In this document: positions 52,734 to 63,479 of the stretch, piece after piece
How positions within the stretch are numbered: the first letter of the stretch is position 1
How the letters are laid out: the number at the start of each line of letters is the position of its first letter
The notes under the pieces: model-generated
What the model was told of the DNA's origin: nothing
What the model saw: the letters and a program-made list of their open reading frames with translations, nothing else
Databases searched by the model: none
From: Progne subis subis
Taxonomy: Eukaryota > Chordata > Aves > Passeriformes > Hirundinidae
Length of the DNA: 64,000 nt
Assembly: GCA_022316685.1 (NCBI GenBank)
Contig: JAKJHU010000046.1
Span: 7,167,001 to 7,231,000, forward strand
Direction of reading: 5' to 3'
Position numbers and translations under genes: made by a program

Positions 52734-54040
52734 GTAAGTAGCTTATGCCACTTATGCCATGCCACTTACGCTGGTTGCTAACCCATTTGCTGTTACTCTT
52801 TTCAGTTAATAAATAAATAAAAACCACTTAATTACTTATCGTTTCCTGTTTCTGACCTTGCTGCTACATTGAATTGACTTCCTGTGTCAGCGTAGCATGG
52901 CTTTAACATTTGCTTCTTTCTGATAAATGCCATGTTCAAGTCACTTTTATATTTGGTATTCCTGGTATGCTTAAGGAGTGTGCATCCTTTTACAGTGTTA
53001 GCTCTAAAACAATGGAATGGTAATTTTTCATCTATTTGATTTGAGAGGGAAAAAAGTCTTATGTGATGAAATGAAGAAATTAAACCCTACCAAATTAAGA
53101 TCCAGGTAGCATCAAATATCCCCTTTATTTCATTAGTTTTTTTAATTATTATTTTTTATGCGTTCAGTAGCTAATCAGTATAAAATTTAGGCTTCATTTA
53201 CCTTACAGAAACTATGGGGTAAAATCAACTACTGCAGGCAGCTATAGCAGAATGGAAGACATACAGTAGCCTGTTTTTATTGTTCACATCTCTATCATTC
53301 TTTAATGCTGGTCTCTTTTTGTGCCTATGGAGATATACAAATGAGGTGAAAACTGCAGACAAGTAAGATTAAAAATGTGCTGCCTTTTAAAAGTACTATT
53401 AGAAATCTTGCAGAAATGAATGAACAGCTGAGGGTTGCAGCACAGTGAACGGGACTTGTGTGATTCAAATGGATCAATAAAATGGATTGATGAACAGCTT
53501 TATCTAAACAACTTCTGAGCAGGGGGGTTGGGTTGTGTAATCTAAAGATTTCTTATCAGCTGTGTTGCCTGCTGCTCAATAGAAATAGGCATTCACAAAT
53601 TCCTTTGGTATCTAAGCACAGAAGTGAATTTTATCAGCTCATAACAGTGCTTCTAAATTTGTGGATCACTATGTGATTTCAGGAAAGCCAGAAGCCCAAG
53701 CTGCAACTGTAATTGCACATACATAGTAAAATGTTCTGAAAGTCCTTTAACAGGTTTCTTCCTGTGATGGCGATTAGGGGCAGGGAATTGGTGAGCGTAG
53801 GAGTTTGTGATGAGGAGATTTAACTCAAGCCTGGCCTCTAGAGGTGATAAATAAGTTGTCCCCCTTCTTTCAGATATTTAGATAAGGTACGTTCTCAAAT
53901 AGTCTTGGTTCTTATAGCACCAACTTACTGCTTTTGAAAAGTTAATACTCTTTGTTCTTAATTATAGGAAGATTTGGCAGGTTTTTCTACATTTTAATTA
54001 AGTGGCCAAGTTCCTCTGCTAAAAATGATCCTTAATACAG
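52734..54040 (+). other. CPEB3: CPEB3 intron, 1.3 kb
   Basis: The shortest intron in the window begins GTAAGT and ends AATACAG. Soon after the donor it has an in-frame stop (52779-52781) and three overlapping AATAAA hexamers at 52808-52821. Nothing else is recognised. Confidence 0.8.
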
Positions 54041-54155
54041 GTGCAAATTCGACCTTGGAACCTAAGTGACAGTGACTTTGTGATGGATGGGTCTCAGCCT
54101 TTGGATCCAAGAAAAACAATCTTTGTTGGAGGAGTTCCACGGCCTCTCCGAGCTG
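54041..54155 (+). CDS. CPEB3: CPEB3 coding exon (window exon 7), inter-RRM linker and RRM2 start
   Basis: The 115-nt exon runs from acceptor CTTAATACAG to donor GTGAGTAG. It has 38 codons plus one base: VQIRPWNLSDSDFVMDGSQ, then PLDPRKTIFVGGVPRPLRA. The short linker between the two RRMs includes the conserved PWNLSDSDFVMD stretch. RNP2 of RRM2 (IFVGGV) is at window residues 233-238. The sequence is effectively invariant across CPEB2, CPEB3 and CPEB4, so it supports the family rather than the individual paralog. Confidence 0.94.
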
Positions 54156-56852
54156 GTGAGTAGAAGGAAAATGTAGGACATGTAGCAGATTAAGTAGAAA
54201 AGATGAGGAAAGATAAAGAGCATCTGTAAAAGATCAGAAAATGGACCCTGTATTTTCCAAAGATCACAGTTTGCTTTCTAAGACAAGGAGTATTTTCCTA
54301 TTTCTATTTACGAAATACAAACAGTGAACATTTTTTACCTTTTAAATAGGTTACTAATTAGGATTGCCAGTAGAAAGAGTTTTCCCCAACTTTGCATAAT
54401 ATGCTAGAAGTTTTCTGATTTTATGTAATGTAGACCATCTTAATCTGAACCCTGATTTGTTTGCCCAGGTGCAGACAAGTTTCTCTGTCATTTGAGTAGA
54501 AGACAAAGACCAGACTCTTCTCCCTGACCCTTTCCAAACCAATTCCAACCTCAGCTCTAAGATTTCTGTTTCACTTTTATTCAGCCCTTACCTTAATTCT
54601 TCCATGGAGCTATGGACATGGCCTCTCAGCTGTTGTCCATTGGGAAGAAAAATTTCTCCCAACCCAGGTCTCTCATTGGCCTCACATGGAAGACCATTTC
54701 CCAGACTTACTCCTAATGTAGCTTATTTCTCTCAATTTTTTTTTTTTCCCCCTTAGCTCTTTTTCTTCATTTTTATTTGCAGAGCCATAGACAAGACTCC
54801 TTAGCTTCTGGCCAGAGGAAAGATTTATCCCAGCCCAGGACTCCTGGCAGTTCTCATTTTGTTTTGAAGGCCCCATTTGAGCACTGCTCCCAATTGTAGC
54901 TTGACCCTCAATCTCTTTCTTCTAATCCTGACATTTTTGATGAGCCAATGACAAAGTCATGAAGCAATTTAAACATTTCTCCTAGCCAGATCTTTTGGCA
55001 GCCCTCACTTCTGTTTATATTCCCTTTCCATTCTCACTCCAAGGCAGCTGCATGCTTTGTGTTTCACATCCTCTCAACCCTGATCTGAATCCTGATCCTA
55101 GTCCTGGGAAGCTGTAGTAGACGAGGCCTCTCAGTCACTGTCTGGAGGAAAGACGTTCCTTGTAGCCCTCAGTTTCCTTCAGCAGCCACTTTCCAGCCCA
55201 CTGCAACATCTTTTGTTTAATCCTGAATCTTTTGGGAAGCTGTACCAACATCCCCCCGCCATTGCTGACAGTAAGATTTCTCTTATTCCAGGTTTTCTCA
55301 GCAGCTTTCACTTTTCTCACCATCTTAAAATAAGGCCCAGCTGTAAGGTGGTAATTATGTAAATAGTTACAATTAAACTTTAGCTCGTTCCTAATGATAG
55401 ACTCTATAAAACTGTATGCCATTTGGCCTGTCATGGATCACATTTGAAATGCATTACATTTGAAAACTGATGCCTTTAAATAGGTACCTTCTCCAGAGCA
55501 GACAATTTCCATTTCTTCTTGTTTGCACCTTTAAAGATCAGATGCAGTTTTTCCTAAGATATTTGAACACTGCCTGGTTTTCTTGCCCGGGAATCCTGTA
55601 TGTTCCCTCTCTATTGGCAAGAGTAACTTAGTGGAACTACTGTTGTAATTGTGTTTGTGATGTTTATTCTGTACTGTCACTTTTTGAGATCGTTACCCAA
55701 GTGATAATTCGAAATCATTAGAAAGCAGAAGAATCAATTAATCACTACATTATGCTAGTAGTTTTTCCTTACTCTTTGGAGCAAAATTATTACCTGGTTC
55801 GGTAGAATGAGTCAGACATTTGTTTGCTTGTTGGAAATGGACAGATTAGCATATGGTCTTCCCTGCACACAAATTTATAGAAACACATATACCTATTCAG
55901 TTTACTAATGAGAGTTTTGTGAAAACTATGAGAATTTAAATATTTAGTATTTGTGGATTTTAATTTTATTTTGGATAGTTAAATGGCAACTTGCTACAGA
56001 AAGTGTTTTCACACATTAGCACTAGAAGATGGCTGACTTGGCAGGTCCTGTACAGGTCTCAGTTCTTGCACTGTCCATCTGACAAATTTGTGTGCCTGTG
56101 AGGTTTTACAGAGAGCTTGGCTCAGTGGCCATACAGCCTTGCATGATTTACATGGCTCTTCCCTGCTTTCTGCAGCCTCTTTACTACTGCCTTCAGTTCT
56201 TTCCCTTAACTTTCCTTCTCTGTGTCCTCAGCCATGGGCTCAACCTGTCTGATTTTATGAATTATATTTATAATTTCTTTAGAATTACTGTTAATATCAT
56301 AAAAAGCAACACACCATTTTAAAAGACCCAAAACCAAAATAATGTTCTACCAAAATACTAATTTAAATTGCACCTAAAATGCTTGCTTTAGCTGCAGGAA
56401 CTTCAGGTATTTTACAGATTTTTGTTTCCAGTGTGAAACACATCTCTGATATCTTTTGAACTTAGTACTTAGCGCAAAATATCAGATTCTTAAAACAGGA
56501 ATATCCCTAACTGATCTTACATGTAAACTAGCATTAAAAAGTCTACCAAGTACCAGAGTTTTATTATGCAATATTATAAATTCTTGTTCACCTGATACCT
56601 ACTTTAACAGCATAACTCTGCATTTTTTTTTTTCACGCTTCAGCCACATCAACTTCTTACAGATTCTGGGTTTTGACTTTATATTATACTATAATTCATG
56701 TAAGGTTGATTCAATCTGTGTTTCACTTTGCAACTTTAGACTTTGGAAGACGCGTCTGATAGGGCAAATGGTGCTTTTTTAAATGCAACATTCCAAATGC
56801 AACACCATTATTTATGTTAAATCTATTACATTTAACAATTGACTCCTTGCAG
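54156..56852 (+). other. CPEB3: CPEB3 intron, 2.7 kb, with tandem repeat
   Basis: The intron begins GTGAGTAG and ends CTCCTTGCAG. Its first third holds the degenerate tandem repeat (54430-55325); the rest is unremarkable AT-rich sequence. Confidence 0.8.
54430..55325. repeat. Degenerate tandem repeat, five to six units of about 130-175 bp
   Basis: A block recurs with anchor starts near 54607, 54782, 54942, 55108 and 55236, plus a more decayed copy before 54607. Each copy has a GAGC/GAAGC-T-GT/AT-GACA-like start, then a CTCAG/CTTAG-CT motif, GGAAAGATTT-like and CAGCCCAGG-like segments, CTCA-TTT, and an AATCCTGA-type end. The anchors are 175, 160, 166 and 128 bp apart. Copies are clearly diverged, so the array is old. 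I do not recognise it as a named satellite or transposon. Confidence 0.7.
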
Positions 56853-57034
56853 TTGAATTGGCAATGATTATGGACCGTTTATATGGAGGTGTCTGCTATG
56901 CTGGCATTGATACAGACCCAGAGCTGAAGTACCCAAAAGGTGCTGGCAGAGTGGCTTTCTCCAATCAGCAGAGCTATATTGCTGCTATCAGTGCTCGCTT
57001 TGTCCAGCTCCAACACAATGACATTGATAAACGG
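56853..57034 (+). CDS. CPEB3: CPEB3 coding exon (window exon 8), RRM2 body
   Basis: The 182-nt exon lies between acceptor CTCCTTGCAG and donor GTAAGTAA. After completing Val it has 60 codons, from ELAMIMDRLYGGVCYAGIDT to ISARFVQLQHNDIDKR. It contains most of RRM2, with the RNP1-like KGAGRVAF at window residues 273-280. QHNDIDKR agrees with CPEB3; CPEB2 and CPEB4 have Gly at the Asn position, as I remember. It ends on a codon boundary. Confidence 0.94.
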
Positions 57035-59747
57035 GTAAGTAAAATAGCGTGCAGCACAATGGTTGTTACCAAACTGTACAGGTATTTAAAAAATCTTTGT
57101 TAGCATTGTGTTGGAGGACATTTTTAGTTCTGTTCTTTAGATGACGTTTGTCAATTTTTTTAAAGGCTTATTTAAGCATCTAAAGCGGAGTGAAAAAATA
57201 CTTTAAACATCTTAAATAAGTGTTTAGTGCTGAACCCAGAAAATAGTTGATTGTAAGCTTGTTTGTCCTTGGTTCTCTTTTGAATTCCATAGGTCAAATT
57301 CCATTGCATTTCCCAACTTCTTTCTCCACCTTTAGATGTTTGCTTATTGTGCATCAGTGGCTTTTAGTTTAGTGACTACTTGTATAGCTTCTGACAGTTT
57401 TGCTATTATTAGGCCATTTTCTGTCAGTAGTGTAGGTGTAGAGTTGAGGTCTCTAAAGCACAGGTTTATTGTAAGTAAAATAGGTAATGCTGACCTCAAA
57501 AGTCTTCAGAATTATTTAACTAAAACCAAATGGCAAGAGATGCTTGATAGGCAGAAGGGGGGGGGGGGGGGGGGCAGAAATGAGATGGTTTTGTTCAGTC
57601 TATATGAAATCCCTAAAGGGGTTATCAAATATGAAGTTACAGTATTCACTGAGATTTGACTTGAACACATTAAAAGAAAACATTACTTAGCTCCCAATAT
57701 TATTTTTTTCCTTTAGACCTTCTGTCTTCACCTCTTGATTACACATACAAAGAACTGGCATGTTTTTGAGGGCTCTGCATTTAGAATTATTCAAAAGGAC
57801 ACACAGCATGCCCTGCTGCTATGTATTTTTCTGATAGGGATTGTTTTTTCCTTAATGCGGTGTCAATGGTTTCTTCAGAAGTCATTTAACGGGTATTGGG
57901 TGTGTCTGTTGTGTGCAGTATGCTTATAAAGCCACACAGCTGCAAAGTTCAAACTGTTTTGACTTTGTCATTACTGAATTGTACTTTTTGTCAGTTTTGA
58001 GGCGGTCATGGAGTTATAAGTCCTCAAACAATTTGTGTATGGTGCTTTACACCATACTACATCAACTAAGACAAGGCTATTACTAAACATTTCTTGTCCA
58101 TTAGATTCTGAAAAAATCTCACAGAGAGATTGAGAAGATTACTTTTGGAGTCTTAATCACACATTGAACCCTTTGAGATTTATATATCAGCCATGCTTGC
58201 TAGAGGGTACTTTCTAAGCTTTAGGCTAAAGCCACAAAAGGTGACTGGCTAGTAATTTTTTTCATCAATCTGTTCTTTTTTTCACTTGGTGAACTGATAA
58301 TTTAAGTTCATTTAATTACCTTTTACCTGTTTTAAAAATAGATTTATGTGTGAGTTTGAAGAAGTATGAAGTCTCTTAATGAATCCTTAAATTTTAATTT
58401 TTAAATCTAATAGATTGAAATCCCTGAACTGTACAGCAAACATTCTTAAAACTATTTCACTAGTAACCAATGCAAGAAAAGACGGGAGAGAGAAAGAGAC
58501 TCTATTTGAGACCTCCACAATTCATGCTTGAGAAATCTGAGTAGGTGGAGATTTAGAGCTGTGTTGGACACTGGACCTGCTTTCTTCCAATTTCATCTGA
58601 GACAGTGCTGTTTTATTTTACGTGATGCTTCTAATTTTAGTCATATGGCACCTGATATGCAAAATGGCAGTTACTCAGACTTGTTCCATGCAATGCTAGT
58701 AGCAGGGTGTAATTAAAAAAAATAGATTGGCAGCCCTGGCTGTTCCTTAGGCAAGAAATGTAACTCGGTGTATAAGCTTTACTTCAAAGGAGTTTTGTTG
58801 AAGTGTGATCAGGATAAGCTGGAGGAAATTCAGCATAAAGCTTTTTTTGTAGACTGTTTCTTGTTTTTGAGCTTAACATCTCATTCTATGTTTCTTTAAA
58901 TCTTTGTGTATTTAAGTATTGTTACTAGAGTCAGGTTTTCCTCACAATATACAAATCGTGCTGGACTGGCACTTGTACAGTTAAGCAAAATTATTTATAA
59001 TAAATCTATACTTCATTTTTTTCTATCTTTTCTAGTGCAGTTGACTGTACTTAAACCACTTTATAAATAGCATCAGAGAGCCATAAGAATTAGACATGCA
59101 TGAACTCATGATTTCCCTGGAATGAATGAACACTCAATTTAAATGTGTAGGCACAATTCATAGGAACATATTCAACGTCTGTAAGAGCATTATTGCAAGT
59201 GCCTAATCATGCATCAGTCCTGCAGTGTTTGGCACAAGTATTTTGAAAACAAAAGGCATTCCAGCCTCAAGTTGTTTACAACTGAGTGTAGGGCAAAAGT
59301 CAACAGCTCTCCAAACTAAGATGGCAAGGCCCTAGTTGGAACTACAGTGAAATTTTATTGCACCTCAAGAGCTAAATTTCTTTTAGATTTTTTAGAAGTT
59401 TTCTTCCTAAATGCTGCTCTCATGGCCTGCCCCCTAACAGCTCTGTTCGGATTTTTTGAGTTTTCTTAGTGGAAAATCCTTAGAGTTTTTTATTGTACTT
59501 CCATCTTAGTACTTTCCCACACCCAGCTTTTCCAAGGAATGTTGAATAGTTACAAAAGCACACCCTTCTTTCTTGAGATTTTGTGACAAGTAAAGTGCGT
59601 GATGTGAAAATTTAACTACCAACCTCTTGGATTAATCCTACACCAATTGCAACCCTCCAGCAGAGCCAGAAAGAATACTGGGGTTTGCGTTCATGCTTAG
59701 CAAAACCGTGAAGCATTCTTACAGTTGTTTTCTCATCCCTGGTGCAG
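57035..59747 (+). other. CPEB3: CPEB3 intron, 2.7 kb
   Basis: The intron begins GTAAGTAA and ends CTGGTGCAG. A G18 homopolymer lies at 57557-57574. No coding or RNA gene is visible. Confidence 0.8.
57557..57574. repeat. G18 homopolymer
   Basis: Eighteen consecutive G bases on the sense strand of an intron. Such tracts can form G-quadruplexes and are unstable. Confidence 0.95.
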
Positions 59748-59975
59748 GTGGAAGTGAAGCCATACGTGCTGGATGATCAGATGTGTGACGAATGCCAGGG
59801 CACTCGCTGCGGCGGAAAATTCGCTCCGTTCTTTTGTGCCAACGTTACCTGTTTGCAGTATTACTGTGAATACTGCTGGGCCAGCATACACTCCCGTGCT
59901 GGGCGGGAGTTCCACAAACCACTGGTAAAGGAGGGAGGTGACCGGCCCCGCCACGTCCCGTTCCGCTGGAGCTGA
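59748..59975 (+). CDS. CPEB3: CPEB3 terminal coding exon (window exon 9), ZZ zinc-binding domain and stop
   Basis: The coding part is 228 nt: 75 codons and TGA at 59973-59975, after acceptor CTGGTGCAG. It starts VEVKPYVLDDQMCDECQGTR and ends DRPRHVPFRWS. Seven cysteines (window residues 318, 321, 326, 335, 340, 345, 348) and two histidines (353, 361) form the C-terminal ZZ-type cross-brace domain. This domain is thought to mediate protein contacts and to support RNA binding. The final residues VPFRWS are my main reason for calling CPEB3; CPEB4 ends in ISFRWN and CPEB2 in IHFRWN, as I remember. The last 50 coding bases are unusually GC- and CpG-rich for this region. Confidence 0.95.
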   Translation: MEVKPYVLDDQMCDECQGTRCGGKFAPFFCANVTCLQYYCEYCWASIHSRAGREFHKPLVKEGGDRPRHVPFRWS

Positions 59976-60009
59976 ACCCCGGCCGCGCCCAGCGAGAAGT
60001 ACTGGAGTA

Positions 60010-60015
60010 AATAAA
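60010..60015 (+). terminator. Candidate proximal poly(A) signal AATAAA
   Basis: The hexamer begins 35 nt after the stop codon. Its use would give an almost UTR-less mRNA. The position is unusually close to the stop, so I think it is mostly bypassed. Confidence 0.2.
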
Positions 60016-60100
60016 ATTGAGTGAAAAGAGAGCGCTGCCTCAGGGCTTAGTGTTCTGGAAATCTGTGCATTCGTCCTCGACTTTAATGAAGATATGGGTC

Positions 60101-60107
60101 TTTTTAT
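60101..60107 (+). promoter_or_regulatory. CPE-like element TTTTTAT in the 3' UTR
   Basis: TTTTTAT matches the cytoplasmic polyadenylation element consensus and lies 86-92 nt after the proximal AATAAA and about 130 nt after the stop. Further TTTTAT copies are at 60320-60325 and 60341-60346. CPEB proteins bind such sites, so autoregulation is possible. In AT-rich DNA the motif is common by chance. Confidence 0.35.
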
Positions 60108-60191
60108 TACTATTATTATTATTTACAGTCACATTACTGAACTCAGTGTCCAGTATAATACAAACCGGCAGAGTGTAACTGTACTGATTTT

Positions 60192-60198
60192 GCACTTT
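60192..60198 (+). promoter_or_regulatory. miR-17/20/93 family seed match (GCACTTT)
   Basis: GCACTTT is the 7-mer complementary to positions 2-8 of the miR-17 family. It lies about 220 nt after the stop codon, a favourable position. Its function is unknown. Confidence 0.3.
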
Positions 60199-60680
60199 GA
60201 TTCACAAAAACATCTGCTTGGTACCTTAATTTCCTACACAAGACTTGTCACTAGTGACATTATGTAGACTGCCATTCTCATCAGTCTTCACTGGGCTGAT
60301 GTGTATGTGATGAAGATTTTTTTATTGTAATTATAATTATTTTTATTTTTAAACCGGAGCATGCACTTATTTTCAGAAATTTAGACTTGCCCCTAGCAGA
60401 TGACTTACCAAAGGTAATATTCACAAGTAGGTGGCAGATGTAGCAAAAACTTAAACAGATATTCAGCAATCATTAGTTTGGGTCATTTAGAATAGTAATA
60501 ACCCTTAAAGAAAATAAGCCTTTAGTTGCTCTCGATTTTGACTTGTAAGGATGATACCTCATAAGCTGGATCAGACTTTTTTCTTTTGTTTTGCCGAGGG
60601 TTTTTATTTTTGTTCGTTTGTTCTGTTTCGTTGGGTTTTTTTGTTTTGTTCTGTTAGGTCTTTTAGTGTTACGTAAATGT

Positions 60681-60688
60681 ATGCTGCA
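60681..60688 (+). promoter_or_regulatory. miR-103/107 8-mer seed match (ATGCTGCA)
   Basis: ATGCTGCA is the full 8-mer site for miR-103/107. I recall a report of CPEB3 as a miR-107 target in human cells, which raises interest in the site, but the match here is sequence-only. Confidence 0.35.
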
Positions 60689-60882
60689 ATAGCTTTTGCT
60701 GCTATTAAAATGGTATTACTAATACCATAATACTCTATTCAGGCTAGGGTATCGATTAAAAATGAATATGTGATTAAAATAGTGATGGCTGCTGAAAGGA
60801 GATCAGTATAGCATACAGAAAAGCTTCCAAGGAAGGTCAATATTTTTTGACTGCATGTTTACTTAATCAGGTTGCTGCATGC

Positions 60883-60888
60883 AATAAA
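60883..60888 (+). terminator. Candidate intermediate poly(A) signal AATAAA
   Basis: An AATAAA lies about 0.9 kb into the 3' UTR in the context GCATGCAATAAATTTTATA, followed by T-rich sequence. It is a plausible alternative end. Confidence 0.3.
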
Positions 60889-61651
60889 TTTTATATATGT
60901 CTAATATAAAACCTGCCCACAATGCACAAATTATGAATCTACGTAGGCTACAAAATGCTCAGTAGCAAAAAAAGATTGATTACTGACTGGAGGAAGGCAT
61001 GCCTCAGTAAATGTAATGCTTCTGAAATTAGGATCAGCCCATTACAGAATGACCTATATTACAACAAATATAAAAACTAGCTGTAGGATATTCTTAAAAA
61101 AATTTGTGGATGGTAGATGAAGTACTTTGCGGTGCTCTGTTATATATCGTGCAATTTATTTTATATAGTAAAGTGATTATGTCTAGTACTGTGATCAAAC
61201 TTAACTGTTAAAGCCTCTGTATCTGACATTACACATTTTTGACAGTTCATAACAGGTACATAAACAGAAATGAGCTCTTAGTTACAATCTCTCTCCTAAT
61301 GCTTGCATCATTTACGTAGCTGCAGACTTGTTCAGAGAACCAAAGAGCTCATGCTGGCGTACATACACTACCGATTAGATAGTCTGTCAATCTAATAACC
61401 TAGGCACATTTAAGAAAGTTAGGTAACAAAGTGGTGCTAAAGAAATGTCTGCATATAAAAGTAACGTGAGATGTCTGCTCTGTGGACGTGGCGTTATCTC
61501 TCTAATCCCTGGATGTATCCTGTGAAGCTTGAATACAAATTAAGACCTGCTAACACAGTGGACATTTTTTTAGCATGAACTATTGGGCTGCAGATAGCAT
61601 ATAAATATAAACACACTTGGTATACTAATGATTGTGAGAATGTGTACACTA

Positions 61652-61670
61652 TTTTTTTTTTTTTTTTTTT
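61652..61670. repeat. T19 homopolymer in the 3' UTR
   Basis: Nineteen T bases followed by CCTCCTTTGTTTTTGCAG, so the tract also reads as a strong splice-acceptor pyrimidine tract. Confidence 0.95.
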
Positions 61671-62374
61671 CCTCCTTTGTTTTTGCAGTTCTGGGGACAA
61701 TCTGACTGGATATGACACCGCATAGTAGATTTAAATGTTCTGGGTTTTGTTTCTTGTGATGTCCTTCTTTGTGTCTAATTTAGTAAGTTGGTTTTCCCGA
61801 TGTTTAGTTGCAAGTATTGGCTTTGAAAGGATTTTTTTTTCTGTTTTTGGAGAAAAAAAAAAGAAAAAATAGTTTTTTACTGGTTTAAAATGCTTATTAT
61901 AATTATCCCTTTTGAAGTTACTTCTGGGCGGTTTTGTGATATTGCTTTTCCCAGCCCAGGTGTCTTTTCTGTTTTTTTTCATCTGTACAAGACATTTTGT
62001 TATGCACTACTTTTTGTATCTAGACAGTTTTCAACAGTTGGCTGATGATTTTTTTTAAAGAAAAAGGCATGCTTTCTGACTGACATGATCTTTTGCAATA
62101 CCTCAATTTTGAAATATAGGAAAGAAAATGATATTTTCTAAGTAAGTTTATTCAGAAAAATATATATTAATTTAATTCTGCAAGAAAAATGATTTAACAG
62201 ATGGGTAACTTTATTTTTTTCATGCTTATTTGAGTTTTTTTGAAAATGAAGAAGTTAGAGCTTTATAACTGTAATATTAAAGATCATAGCTAACCTACAG
62301 AAGTCTACCTAATTATGTGAAAGAAGTAAACCTTTTTGAAGAAATACCCCTCTTTCATGTAGAAAAATACTCCC

Positions 62375-62403
62375 AGAGAGAAAGAGAGCGAGAGCGAGAG
62401 AAG
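62375..62403. repeat. GA-rich simple repeat in the 3' UTR
   Basis: An imperfect GAGAGAAAGAGAGCGAGAG-type purine tract on the sense strand within the 3' UTR. Confidence 0.85.
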
Positions 62404-62697
62404 CTGGAAAATGTACAATATAGCATAATGTTGGATTAAATCTGAAACAAAATCGTCATAAAGAACAGGTGTAAACACAAACTCCATTTGGTGCTGAAAG
62501 TTGTGAATAGAAGGTGAAAAAATATTTTCCCTTAATTTGTATATTTATAATCAAGTGTGATTATGCACGACTGACCAGAATTGTGAGAGTTCTTCTGTTT
62601 GTATTTTTTTAAAGAGAACTTTTTTTAGTTTATTAAATTATGACATGCTCCCTTTTGTTTTGTAAATGAATGTGCCCCTGAGTTGTTAATATGTTAT

Positions 62698-62703
62698 ATT
62701 AAA
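62698..62703 (+). terminator. Candidate poly(A) signal ATTAAA
   Basis: This is the common variant hexamer, about 2.7 kb after the stop codon, followed by a G/T-containing stretch (GAGGGTCC). Use is unproven. Confidence 0.25.
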
Positions 62704-63253
62704 AGAGGGTCCTTCAAAAAAAAAGTTATTTTTTAAAATATGGAGTTCTGAACTGCAACTTGACTAAGAAGCCCCTGGGTACAACAGGTCCTATTGTGGC
62801 CTTTTCTGATGTGAGACTTGAACTAGTCGATTTTTTTGAAGGCTAACCTAACCTCGACTATTTGTTGTTATGTGCAATACTGTTTGTACTGTTTGTATAA
62901 AAAAAAAGAAAAATGAAAAGAAAAAAGGCATAAATCTTTATTGCAGATTTATTTTCATTGCAGACTTTAGACATTGTGATTCACTAAAATCATTTTTCTA
63001 CTGTCAAATATGTACCTTTTCTTCATGCTGGTATTTTTTCAATAGTAATGTAGCCTTTGTACTGAGACAAATTTTCATTGTTATTTTTAGAAAGATTTTT
63101 TGCTAAGAAAAAAATTAAACATATTTACATATTTTTCATTTTTATTTCGTATTTTCTTTAAGGAGTGCTTTCTCAACCATTAATATAGTTGTTTCTGGGA
63201 GAGACTTTCATATCTGGTCAATGTCATTAATATTATTTTGTATTTTTACTTGG

Positions 63254-63259
63254 AATAAA
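63254..63259 (+). terminator. Candidate distal poly(A) signal AATAAA
   Basis: AATAAA in TTGGAATAAATTAATTTTATG sits about 3.3 kb into the 3' UTR, with T-rich downstream sequence. It competes with the site at 63474 as the distal end. Confidence 0.35.
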
Positions 63260-63473
63260 TTAATTTTATGATGCTGATTCTTTAAAAGTTTATTTTTTTC
63301 ATTTTCAGTTATTTTTGAAGCTAAAATCTTTGTAATATTGTTACTAAAGTGTCTAGTTTTTTGAAATGCAAAGCTTTATGTATTAACTTGCTGATGTGGT
63401 TTACAATAGTGTGGCAATGATGAAAATGGTTGGTTATGTAAAGTGATTGGAAAATTGTAACAAAGAATTGGGC

Positions 63474-63479
63474 AATAAA
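63474..63479 (+). terminator. Likely distal poly(A) signal AATAAA
   Basis: AATAAA in GGGCAATAAAATGACAG is the last such hexamer before the sequence becomes less A/T-dominated. Cleavage would fall near 63495-63505. The downstream GT-rich element is weak. Confidence 0.45.
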
